Below, piece after piece: positions 33,141 to 40,210 of a stretch of 40,363 nucleotides of DNA (its first letter is position 1; every line of letters begins with the position of its first letter). Position numbers and translations under genes: made by a program. Where the stretch lies: contig JAFQUE010000089.1 of assembly GCA_017408685.1 (NCBI GenBank), forward strand, positions 1-40,363. The letters are read 5' to 3'. Under the pieces are notes generated by a model, which worked only from the letters and a program-made list of their open reading frames with translations, had not been told where the DNA came from and did no database searches. This DNA comes from Bacteroidaceae bacterium (GTDB lineage: Bacteria > Bacteroidota > Bacteroidia > Bacteroidales > Bacteroidaceae).

Positions 33141-33557
33141 ATGGCGAGACTTTTGGCAATTGATTACGGGAAGAAAAGAACCGGTTTGGCTGTTTCTGAC
33201 GAAATGCAGATGATTGCCGGCGGGCTTACAACAGTGCCTACTGTCGACTTGCTCGGTTTTCTGCTCGATTATGTGAAACGGGAACCGGTTGAGCGGATTA
33301 TTGTGGGACTGCCGAAACAGATGAACAATGAACCCTCGGAGAATATGTGCCGCATTACTCCTTTTGTGAACAGGTTGCGCAAACTTCTCCCCGATATTCC
33401 TGTCGAGTTCCATGATGAACGTTTTACCTCTGTGCTGGCGCAAAGGACTATAATAGAGGCCGGAATAAAGAAAATGGCCCGTAGGAACAAAGAACTGGTA
33501 GACGAGGTTAGTGCAACCATAATCCTGCAGTCGTATATGGAAAGCAGGAGGATGTGA
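33141..33557 (+). CDS. ruvX: Putative pre-16S rRNA nuclease / Holliday junction resolvase (YqgF/RuvX)
   Basis: A 138-residue RNase H-fold protein. The YqgF/RuvX marks are LAIDYGKKRTGLAVSD (first catalytic Asp), IIVGLPKQMNN, FHDERFTSVLAQ (catalytic Glu) and DEVSATIILQSYME near the end (last catalytic Asp). In E. coli it is linked to 5' maturation of 16S rRNA. It begins 2 nt after the fucP stop, so it may be translated from the fucP transcript, an odd pairing of sugar uptake with rRNA maturation. def follows after 69 nt. Confidence 0.93.
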   Translation: MARLLAIDYGKKRTGLAVSDEMQMIAGGLTTVPTVDLLGFLLDYVKREPVERIIVGLPKQMNNEPSENMCRITPFVNRLRKLLPDIPVEFHDERFTSVLAQRTIIEAGIKKMARRNKELVDEVSATIILQSYMESRRM

Positions 33558-33626
33558 AAGGTGAAAACTTAAACCAGGAGTGTTAACTGAAAGAAAAAAA
33601 CTGAAGATAAAACAAAAAGATAAATT

Positions 33627-34184
33627 ATGATACTTCCCATTTATTTGTACGGGCAACCTGTACTGCGTAAGGTTGCAGAGGAGATTACTCCCGATTACCC
33701 GGAATTGAAATCTCTCATCGAGAGCATGTTCGAGACAATGCATCAGGCCGAAGGTATTGGCCTGGCGGCTCCGCAGATAGGTCTTGCGATACGTCTTGTT
33801 GTGGTTGACCTTGATGTGTTGTCCGATGATTATCCTGAATTCAAGGACTTCAGCCGTGTGTACATCAATGCCCATATTCTTGAGACATCGGATGAGACCG
33901 ATACTATGGAAGAGGGTTGCTTGAGCCTTCCCGGCATACATGAGAAAGTGACACGTTCTTCGCGTATCCATGTCAAATACATGGACGAGAATTTTGTGGA
34001 GCACGACGAGTGGGTCGACGGTTATCTTGCACGTGTAATGCAGCATGAGTTCGACCACCTTGAAGGCAAGGTGTTCGCCGACAGGATTTCTATGCTTCGC
34101 CGCCAGATGAACAAGACCAAACTTGGCAATCTCGCCAAGGGTAAGGTGGCTTGTGGGTACAAGACAAAAAGGGTCTTGCGATGA
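33627..34184 (+). CDS. def: Peptide deformylase
   Basis: A 185-residue metalloenzyme that removes the formyl group from nascent proteins. All three motifs are intact: GIGLAAPQ (residues 43-50), EGCLSLPG with metal ligand Cys98, and QHEFDHLEG with metal ligands His140 and His144 and catalytic Glu141. The C-terminal tail is basic (ACGYKTKRVLR). It overlaps the TPR gene by 4 nt (ATGA at 34181-34184), indicating translational coupling. Confidence 0.97.
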   Translation: MILPIYLYGQPVLRKVAEEITPDYPELKSLIESMFETMHQAEGIGLAAPQIGLAIRLVVVDLDVLSDDYPEFKDFSRVYINAHILETSDETDTMEEGCLSLPGIHEKVTRSSRIHVKYMDENFVEHDEWVDGYLARVMQHEFDHLEGKVFADRISMLRRQMNKTKLGNLAKGKVACGYKTKRVLR

Positions 34185-36193
34185 GGTTCTTGAGAGGCAT
34201 AATGCTTCAGGTGCTGCTGTCGGCTGCAATCATATGTAATGCACAACTGAACACGGCACGAGTCATGGAGATAGGGCGCAATGCACTCTATTTTGAAGAT
34301 TATGTACTCTCGATACAGTATTTCAATCAGGTGATTGACGCAAAGCCATTCCTTCATGAACCATACTTTTTCCGTGCGCTCGCAAAGTATAATCTTGAAG
34401 ACTATTCCGGTGCGGTGCAGGACCTTGATATAGCAATAGTCAAGAATCCTTATATTATGCGTTGCTACCAGTTGCGTGGTCTTTGCCGCGCACATCAGGA
34501 TAGCCTGCAACTGGCCGAAAAGGATTTGCGCAGTGCTCTGCGTTTCAATCCGCAAAGTGCCGAAGTGTGGCAGAATCTTGGTGCTGTGGCAATGCAACAG
34601 CAAGATTGGGAAAAGGCGGCTATGGTGCTCGACTCTTTGCTGCTCTTCTCTCCACGCAACAGTCGTGCTTATCTCATGCGCACTCAAGTGGCTCTCAATG
34701 CCCGGGATACGCTGACTGCCCGGCAGATGGTGGAGAAGGCCGTAGTCCATGACAGATATTCTTCCCAGGTCTATGCAGCCAGGGCTGTTGTGAATTCTAC
34801 AGAGGGCAATTATGCGGTAGCAGAGGAAGACCTCGATAAGGCAATAGACCTTTTGCCGAATGATGGCGGCAATTATGTGAACCGTGCTCTGGTCCGTTAT
34901 TACAGGAATAATTTACGTGGTGCCATGGAGGATTACGATATGGCGCTGTATATTGAACCGGGCAGTTTTGTGGCGCATTATAACAGGGGTATACTGCGTA
35001 TGGAGGTCGGTGACGACAACCGGGCAATCGAAGATTTCGATTGGGTGCTGGGTGTTGACCCCGACAATACTCTTGCGCGCTTCAATCGCGCTCTGCTCAA
35101 GGACAAGATTGGCGATTCCAAAGGTGCAGTAGCCGACTATTCCCGGGTCATCGATGGATATCCCAATTTCGAGTATGCTTATCAATGCCGCGCTGCAGCG
35201 CGGCGCAGGAGCGGCGATGTGCGCGGCGCCGAGGCTGATGAGGAGTGGCTGCGCAAAAGACAGCTCGATATATACTTCAACGGTACACAATCGGCTTCGC
35301 AGGAGTATGTGGCAGATAATGACAAGCCCCGTAAACGTTCCGACAATAATGTCCGCAATTACAACAAGATGATATCGTCCGATATCTCCGACGATAAACA
35401 ATATACGACAGAGTATCGCGGCAGGGTACAGAACAGGAATGTTTATGTTGAACTGGAACCCGTTTTCGTGTTGACCTACTACCATTCAACATCGGAACTT
35501 GGTGCCGAAGGACATTATTTCAAGCCATTGGCCGATTTTAATGAGACCGGGTCCGGTCAACCGCTGTTGCTGACGAATGATGAGCGTGCGCTTTCGGAAA
35601 GCGAGGTTACAAGGCATTTTAGCAACATCGACGTGGTGTCAAAGACGCTTGCCGCCAATCCCGGTGACGTGCGGGCACGACTGGAACGTGCGCTTGATTA
35701 TTATCTTGTGCAGGACCTGGGCGAGGCTATGTGTGACCTCAATGCAGCTGTTGCCGCCGCTCCCGATTCGTGGATTCTCTATTTCGTTCGTTCGGCAGTG
35801 CGGTACAAGTTGCTCGAGACAGAACAGATGAACGAAGAGAATGCAGGTGCCGGAATCCTCTCCGGGCATACCGATGGCTTGCCAAGCATAGATTTCCGTC
35901 TTGTCAAGGAAGACCTTGATAGAGTGGTGGAACTTGTTCCGGATTTTGCGCACGCTTATTTCAACCGTGCCAATGCTTCGGCCAAACTTAGCGACTTCAA
36001 GGCGGCCATTGTGGATTATACCGAAGCGATTTCAAAAGACGGTCGTTTTGCCGAGGCCTATTTCAACCGCGGTCTGGTCAGGGTGTATACAGGTAATTCC
36101 GAAGAGGGCCTTGCCGATTTGAGCAAAGCGGGCGAACTCGGTCTTTTCCAGGCCTACAGTCTAATCAAACGTTTCAAGTTGGGCGGGAAGTGA
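34181..36193 (+). CDS. Secreted tetratricopeptide-repeat protein
   Basis: A 670-residue protein with a signal peptide ending near CNA/Q, which places it in the periplasm or at the surface. The ATG at 34181 overlaps the def stop in ATGA and starts at the signal peptide, so it is preferred to 34151. Residues about 25-365 hold about ten TPR units, with repeated phrases such as YFNQVIDAKPFLHEPYF, AVQDLDIAI, AMEDYDMALYIEPGSFVAH and FNRALLKDKIGDSKGAVADY. A non-TPR section (about 370-490) contains YHSTSELGAEGHYFKPL. TPR units then resume (about 495-660) with AYFNRANASAKLSDFKAA and AYFNRGLVRVYTG. It is presumably a protein-interaction scaffold; no enzyme motif is visible. Confidence 0.88.
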   Translation: MRFLRGIMLQVLLSAAIICNAQLNTARVMEIGRNALYFEDYVLSIQYFNQVIDAKPFLHEPYFFRALAKYNLEDYSGAVQDLDIAIVKNPYIMRCYQLRGLCRAHQDSLQLAEKDLRSALRFNPQSAEVWQNLGAVAMQQQDWEKAAMVLDSLLLFSPRNSRAYLMRTQVALNARDTLTARQMVEKAVVHDRYSSQVYAARAVVNSTEGNYAVAEEDLDKAIDLLPNDGGNYVNRALVRYYRNNLRGAMEDYDMALYIEPGSFVAHYNRGILRMEVGDDNRAIEDFDWVLGVDPDNTLARFNRALLKDKIGDSKGAVADYSRVIDGYPNFEYAYQCRAAARRRSGDVRGAEADEEWLRKRQLDIYFNGTQSASQEYVADNDKPRKRSDNNVRNYNKMISSDISDDKQYTTEYRGRVQNRNVYVELEPVFVLTYYHSTSELGAEGHYFKPLADFNETGSGQPLLLTNDERALSESEVTRHFSNIDVVSKTLAANPGDVRARLERALDYYLVQDLGEAMCDLNAAVAAAPDSWILYFVRSAVRYKLLETEQMNEENAGAGILSGHTDGLPSIDFRLVKEDLDRVVELVPDFAHAYFNRANASAKLSDFKAAIVDYTEAISKDGRFAEAYFNRGLVRVYTGNSEEGLADLSKAGELGLFQAYSLIKRFKLGGK

Positions 36194-36246
36194 TTGCAGC
36201 CTGTGAACATTTATTTGCTGTCGGTAAGCAAGAATAACATAAAGCT

Positions 36247-36278
36247 TTTGTCTTTTTTCTCATTTTTTCTTATCTTCG
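36247..36278 (+). promoter_or_regulatory. Promoter (TTCG variant) for thrS
   Basis: TTTG (36247-36250) and TATCTTCG (36271-36278) have a 20-nt spacer. The predicted start near 36285 gives a leader of about 43 nt. The 134-nt gap after the TPR gene holds nothing else. Confidence 0.68.
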
Positions 36279-36327
36279 CACCTCAATTGGATTATCTTTC
36301 AAAGAATAAGAATTAAAGATTAAAGTT

Positions 36328-38295
36328 ATGATAAAAATTTCTTTTAACGGTGAAGTACGTGAGTTTGCTCATGAGGGCAAATCTTACATTGATGTACTGT
36401 CGTCCGTGGACCCTAAACTGCTCAGCAGTTATGTTGCGGTCAAGGTTGGTGATAAGGTTGTTGACCTACGTGATGTTCCCTCCGATGGTGTATGCGCGGA
36501 ACTCGTTGGTCTGGAGTCTAAAGAAGCACTTTCAGTTTTGCGTCATACCACAACACATATTATGGCCGAGGCGGTGAAACACCTTTTCCCGGAAGCAAAA
36601 CTTACAATAGGTCCTGCAACCGAAACAGGTTTTTTCTATGACTTTGAATGCACTCCTTTTACTAAGGAGAATCTCGAGGCCATAGAAAAGGAGATGAAGA
36701 AAATCATCAAATCCGGTCCGCGTATCGAGCGCAAGGAACTCAGCCGCGAAGAGGCTGTAGAGATGATGAAGGCCAAAGGGGAAACCTACAAACTTGAACT
36801 TATTGACGCAATCCCCGAGGGTGAGCGTATAACAGTGTATTCACAGGATGATTTCGTTGACCTCTGCATGGGACCACACCTGCTCAATACACGTCTCATA
36901 AAGGGCTTTAAACTGCTCTCTTCTTCAACTACATATTGGCGTGGCGACAAGAACAATCCGTCCTTGTCACGTATATATGGTACAGCGTTCTTCACAAAAG
37001 AGGATCTTGAGGCATATCTCGCCCACCTTGAGCACATCAAGAACATAGACCACAACAAAATAGGTCGTGAGATGGAACTCTTTACAACCGTCGATGTCAT
37101 CGGTCAGGGACTTCCGCTCCTCATGCCCAAGGGCGCAAAGATTGTACAGACTCTCCAACGCTGGATTGAAGACCTTGAGGATAACGAGTGGGGTTATGTC
37201 CGCACAAAGACACCTCTTATGGCAAAGAGTGACCTGTACAAGATTTCTGGTCACTGGGACCACTACAAGGATGGCATGTTCGTGCTTGGCGACGAGGAGA
37301 CCGACAAGGAGGTATTTGCCCTGCGTCCTATGACATGCCCTTTCCAGTACTATGTCTACAAGGCAACACACCACTCATACCGCGATTTGCCATTGCGTTA
37401 CAGCGAGACATCTACTCTGTTCCGCAATGAGGATTCCGGCGAAATGCACGGTCTCACCCGTGTGCGCCAGTTCACTATCAGTGAGGGACACCTTATTGTG
37501 CGCCCCGACCAGATGGTGGAAGAGTTCAAGAAGTGTCTGGCTCTTGCCAAGCATGTGATGGAGACACTCGGTCTGCAGAATGATGTCACATATGTACTTG
37601 CAAAGTGGGACCCCGAGAACCGCAAGAAGTATATTGGCGAAGCTGAGGTGTGGGAAGAGACGCAGCAACACATCCGCGAAATGCTTACCGAACTTGAAAT
37701 TCCTTTCATAGAAGAAGTTGGCGGGGCGGCCTTCTATGGTCCCAAGGTGGATATAAATGCCAAGAACGTTTATGGTAAAGAGGATACAATGATTACCGTT
37801 CAGTGGGATGCCTTGTTGGCCGCACAGTTCGATATGTATTATGTTGACCAGAACGGTGAGAAGGTGCGTCCATACATAATCCACCGCACAAGTATGGGTT
37901 GTTATGAGCGTACCCTTGCATGGCTCATCGAGAAGTACGAGGGCAAGTTCCCTACATGGCTTGCTCCTGAGCAGGTACGCATTCTGCCTATTTCGGAGAA
38001 ATATGGCGATTATGCGTATGAGGTTGCCGCAGAACTCAAGAAGAACGGTGTTCTTGTACATGTAGATAACCGTTCCGAGAAAATCGGTTACAAGATACGT
38101 GACGCACGTAACAACCGTGTTCCTTATATGCTTGTCCTTGGCCAGCAGGAGGAAGAGAACCGTACTGTAGCCGTGCGCAGCCGCTTTGCAGGTGACGAGG
38201 GCGTGAAACCCATTGCCGAGTTCGTTTCGGCAATATGCGAGGAAATCCGTACCCGTACTATCCGCAAGGAAGCAGTTGCTGAAAGTGAAAAGTGA
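36328..38295 (+). CDS. thrS: Threonyl-tRNA synthetase
   Basis: A 655-residue class II aminoacyl-tRNA synthetase that charges tRNA-Thr. Domains in order are the TGS domain (about 1-62) and the editing domain (about 65-225), with its His73xxxHis77 and Cys180...His184 site intact. The catalytic domain (about 245-535) has class II motif 2 (FRNEDSGEMHGLTRVRQF) and zinc-binding Cys in RPMTCPF. The anticodon-binding domain starts at WLAPEQVRILPIS. Length is typical. It is followed by a 19-bp hairpin, then infC-rpmI-rplT, the usual thrS-infC cluster order. Confidence 0.97.
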   Translation: MIKISFNGEVREFAHEGKSYIDVLSSVDPKLLSSYVAVKVGDKVVDLRDVPSDGVCAELVGLESKEALSVLRHTTTHIMAEAVKHLFPEAKLTIGPATETGFFYDFECTPFTKENLEAIEKEMKKIIKSGPRIERKELSREEAVEMMKAKGETYKLELIDAIPEGERITVYSQDDFVDLCMGPHLLNTRLIKGFKLLSSSTTYWRGDKNNPSLSRIYGTAFFTKEDLEAYLAHLEHIKNIDHNKIGREMELFTTVDVIGQGLPLLMPKGAKIVQTLQRWIEDLEDNEWGYVRTKTPLMAKSDLYKISGHWDHYKDGMFVLGDEETDKEVFALRPMTCPFQYYVYKATHHSYRDLPLRYSETSTLFRNEDSGEMHGLTRVRQFTISEGHLIVRPDQMVEEFKKCLALAKHVMETLGLQNDVTYVLAKWDPENRKKYIGEAEVWEETQQHIREMLTELEIPFIEEVGGAAFYGPKVDINAKNVYGKEDTMITVQWDALLAAQFDMYYVDQNGEKVRPYIIHRTSMGCYERTLAWLIEKYEGKFPTWLAPEQVRILPISEKYGDYAYEVAAELKKNGVLVHVDNRSEKIGYKIRDARNNRVPYMLVLGQQEEENRTVAVRSRFAGDEGVKPIAEFVSAICEEIRTRTIRKEAVAESEK

Positions 38296-38330
38296 AAACG
38301 GGAAAGTAATTCCACACGGAGAATAAACAA

Positions 38331-38372
38331 AAAGCAGTAGAGACTGTCCTGCGGGACAGTCTCTACTGCTTT
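38331..38372 (+). terminator. 19-bp perfect stem-loop between thrS and infC
   Basis: Arms 38331-38349 and 38354-38372 are perfectly complementary around a TGCG loop. Together with the separate infC promoter downstream, it suggests that thrS and infC are transcribed independently. Confidence 0.8.
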
Positions 38373-38478
38373 AGTATTCCTTAGCAACCCTTGCAGACCT
38401 TACTGGCCCTTAATCTCCTTTAATCTTCTTTTCTGTTAAGTTTTTTGCCCTTCGCGCGAAAAATAATAGCCAAAGTTC

Positions 38479-38509
38479 TTCGTAATGTGATAAATAAGTC
38501 CTAAATTTG
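38479..38509 (+). promoter_or_regulatory. Sigma-ABfr-type promoter for infC-rpmI-rplT
   Basis: TAAATTTG (38502-38509) is a perfect -7 box. A degenerate TTCG (38479-38482) lies 19 nt upstream. The predicted start near 38516 leaves a leader of about 58 nt with a small hairpin and a possible short reading frame. Confidence 0.6.
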
Positions 38510-38515
38510 CAACCG

Positions 38516-38573
38516 ATTTTGAAAAGTTATGCCCCTTGGGCGTTTATAAAAGAAAGGACTTATACAATATTTA
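38516..38573 (+). promoter_or_regulatory. infC leader with GCCC-CTT-GGGC hairpin and possible 6-codon leader ORF
   Basis: GCCC (38531-38534) can pair with GGGC (38538-38541). An ATG at 38529 opens a six-codon frame (MPLGRL) that stops at 38547-38549, overlapping the hairpin. It may take part in the autogenous control usual for this operon; this is inference. Confidence 0.35.
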
Positions 38574-39155
38574 ATGAAGAACGACAACCTGAAGAACCAG
38601 TATCGTGTTAACGAGCAAATCCGTGCCAATGAGGTGCGCATAGTAGGTGACGACGTAGAGTCTGTGGTTATGCCACTGCACAAGGCTCTCGCCTTGGCCG
38701 AAGAGAAAGAACTTGACCTTGTTGAAATCTCACCTTCGGCAAATCCTCCGGTATGTCGTCTGATTGAATATTCCAAGTTCCTTTACCAGATGAAAAAGCG
38801 CCAGAAGGAACAGAAGGCAAAGCAGGTGAAGATAGATGTGAAGGAGATACGTTTCGGTCCTCAAACCGATGAGCATGACTACAATTTCAAACTTAAGCAT
38901 GCTATCAGTTTCCTAAAAGACGGTGACAAGGTAAAGGCTTATGTATTTTTCAAGGGACGTTCAATCCTTTTCAAGGAGCAAGGTGAAATATTGTTGCTCC
39001 GTTTTGCCAAGGACCTTGAAGAGTATGGCAAGGTAGATTCAATGCCGGTACTTGAAGGTAAGCGCATGACAATCATGCTGTCGGCAAAGAAGGCTGCTCC
39101 CGCAAAGAAGGAGAAACCTGCAAAACCGGCTGCAGAACAACCTAAAGAAGATTAA
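38574..39155 (+). CDS. infC: Translation initiation factor IF-3
   Basis: A 193-residue factor that binds the 30S subunit, checks start codon pairing and prevents early 50S joining. The N-domain starts [19 protein letters not shown] and has [22 protein letters not shown] basic linker ([13 protein letters not shown]) leads to the C-domain with [17 protein letters not shown]. The tail is extended and Lys/Ala/Pro-rich (about 175-193), as in other Bacteroidales. It uses an ordinary ATG, not the rare AUU known from E. coli infC. Its position before rpmI and rplT is canonical. Confidence 0.97.
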   Translation: MKNDNLKNQYRVNEQIRANEVRIVGDDVESVVMPLHKALALAEEKELDLVEISPSANPPVCRLIEYSKFLYQMKKRQKEQKAKQVKIDVKEIRFGPQTDEHDYNFKLKHAISFLKDGDKVKAYVFFKGRSILFKEQGEILLLRFAKDLEEYGKVDSMPVLEGKRMTIMLSAKKAAPAKKEKPAKPAAEQPKED

Positions 39156-39217
39156 AAAAGCGAGTAGTGTTGGATAGTACGCTACCGATAATTGTTAACT
39201 AATAATTTTAAAAAAAA

Positions 39218-39415
39218 ATGCCAAAAGTTAAGACTAACTCCGGTGCCAAAAAAAGATTCGCTCTTACCGGAACAGGTAAAATCAAGAGAAAGCATGCTTA
39301 TCACAGTCACATCCTGACTAAGAAGACAAAGAAGCAGAAGAGAAATCTTGTACACTTTACAACTCTCGATGCTGCAAATGTCAAGAGTGTTAAGGAATTG
39401 TTGTCATTGCGTTAA
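39218..39415 (+). CDS. rpmI: 50S ribosomal protein L35
   Basis: A 65-residue very basic protein of the large ribosomal subunit, beginning [20 protein letters not shown], the family signature. The middle [15 protein letters not shown] is also conserved. It lies 62 nt after infC and 81 nt before rplT, with A-rich leaders before the ATG, typical of ribosomal protein genes here. Confidence 0.98.
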   Translation: MPKVKTNSGAKKRFALTGTGKIKRKHAYHSHILTKKTKKQKRNLVHFTTLDAANVKSVKELLSLR

Positions 39416-39496
39416 GTATTGTATTATTAACCGAGTGTATTTAGCATAAAAGTTCGTCCCGCAGGGCGACGCTAACATTCAAAAGAAATTAAAACT

Positions 39497-39841
39497 ATGC
39501 CAAGATCAGTAAATCACGTTGCTTCAAGAGCAAGAAGAAAGAAAATTTTAGGTTTGACCAGAGGTTACTTTGGTGCAAGAAAGAACGTATGGACAGTTGC
39601 CAAGAATACTTGGGAGAAGGGTCTTACATACGCATTCCGCGACCGTCGTAACAAGAAGCGTGAGTTCCGCGCACTTTGGATTCAGCGTATCAACGCAGCA
39701 GCACGTCTCGAGGGTATGTCATATTCTCAGTTGATGGGCGCTCTTCACAAGGCAGGTATCGAGATTAACCGTAAGGTTCTCGCAGACCTCGCTTTGAACA
39801 ACCCAGCTGCTTTCAAGGCTATCGTGGACAAGGTAAAGTAA
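39497..39841 (+). CDS. rplT: 50S ribosomal protein L20
   Basis: A 114-residue basic protein required early in 50S assembly and a known autogenous repressor of its operon in other bacteria. The N-terminal [19 protein letters not shown] and the segments [10 protein letters not shown] and [11 protein letters not shown] are diagnostic. Length is standard. It is followed by a strong intrinsic terminator at 39877-39903. Confidence 0.98.
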   Translation: MPRSVNHVASRARRKKILGLTRGYFGARKNVWTVAKNTWEKGLTYAFRDRRNKKREFRALWIQRINAAARLEGMSYSQLMGALHKAGIEINRKVLADLALNNPAAFKAIVDKVK

Positions 39842-39876
39842 TTGCCTGCTTCAAGTACTTTGATAGTGATTTAAAT

Positions 39877-39903
39877 GCGCCGCTCATGAGCGGCGCTTTT
39901 TTT
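39877..39903 (+). terminator. Intrinsic terminator of infC-rpmI-rplT
   Basis: Bases 39877-39896 are a perfect 20-bp palindrome (GCGCCGCTCA and its complement), followed by T7 at 39897-39903. It is a very strong terminator. Confidence 0.95.
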
Positions 39904-39984
39904 AGTAATTGACGTCTTTTTGTGTGAAAAACAGTTTATAATGGAATAAAAATCACAAAAAAGACGTTTTTGTGGCAGAAATGC

Positions 39985-40015
39985 TTGTTTCCGTGAAAAA
40001 AGGTTCTTATGTTTG
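39985..40015 (+). promoter_or_regulatory. Sigma-ABfr-type promoter for 6S-like RNA
   Basis: TTG (39985-39987) and TATGTTTG (40008-40015) are separated by exactly 20 nt. The predicted start at 40021-40022 coincides with the first base of the terminal helix of the RNA. Confidence 0.82.
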
Positions 40016-40021
40016 TATACG

Positions 40022-40210
40022 GTTTTGCTGTACCGATTGACTGGGAAACTCATCAATTATTATCGAAAACCGAGTCAGCTTCGTATTGTCCAATGGCGGG
40101 CCACGCCTTCGGGTAGCTTTAGAGAGCCGGTGGATTACAAAGGACAGGAGCCCTCAAATCTTGTATTCTCGGAGTTTCGTCGTTCTCTTCTGTGCAGCAA
40201 AACTTTTTTT
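40022..40210 (+). ncRNA. 6S-like RNA (probable Bacteroidales-1 RNA), about 189 nt
   Basis: No usable frame is present: the only longer one lacks any ATG. The RNA is bounded by a consensus promoter and a T7 tract (40204-40210). Its ends pair: 40022-40033 with 40192-40203, 12 bp including one U-G. Inside, GAAACT (40045-40050) pairs with AGTTTC (40173-40178), CCGAG (40070-40074) with CTCGG (40168-40172), and TGTCC (40087-40091) with GGACA (40142-40146). A large asymmetric internal bubble (40075-40086 and 40147-40167) lies between the last two. One long rod with a central bubble and about 190 nt is the form of 6S RNA, which binds RNA polymerase as a promoter mimic. From memory, the Bacteroidales-1 motif lies downstream of L20 genes in this order and has been suggested to be the 6S RNA. 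The pairing is seen; the identity is inferred. Confidence 0.8.

Noticed and set aside
33102-34229. 375-codon frame on the minus strand
   Set aside because: It is antisense to ruvX and def, both of which have intact catalytic motifs.
37375-38061. 228-codon frame on the minus strand
   Set aside because: It is antisense to thrS and has no family features.
38494-38563. ATAAGTCC/GGACTTAT inverted repeat flanking the infC promoter
   Set aside because: One arm is upstream of the predicted start, so it cannot form in RNA, and 8 bp at this distance may be chance.
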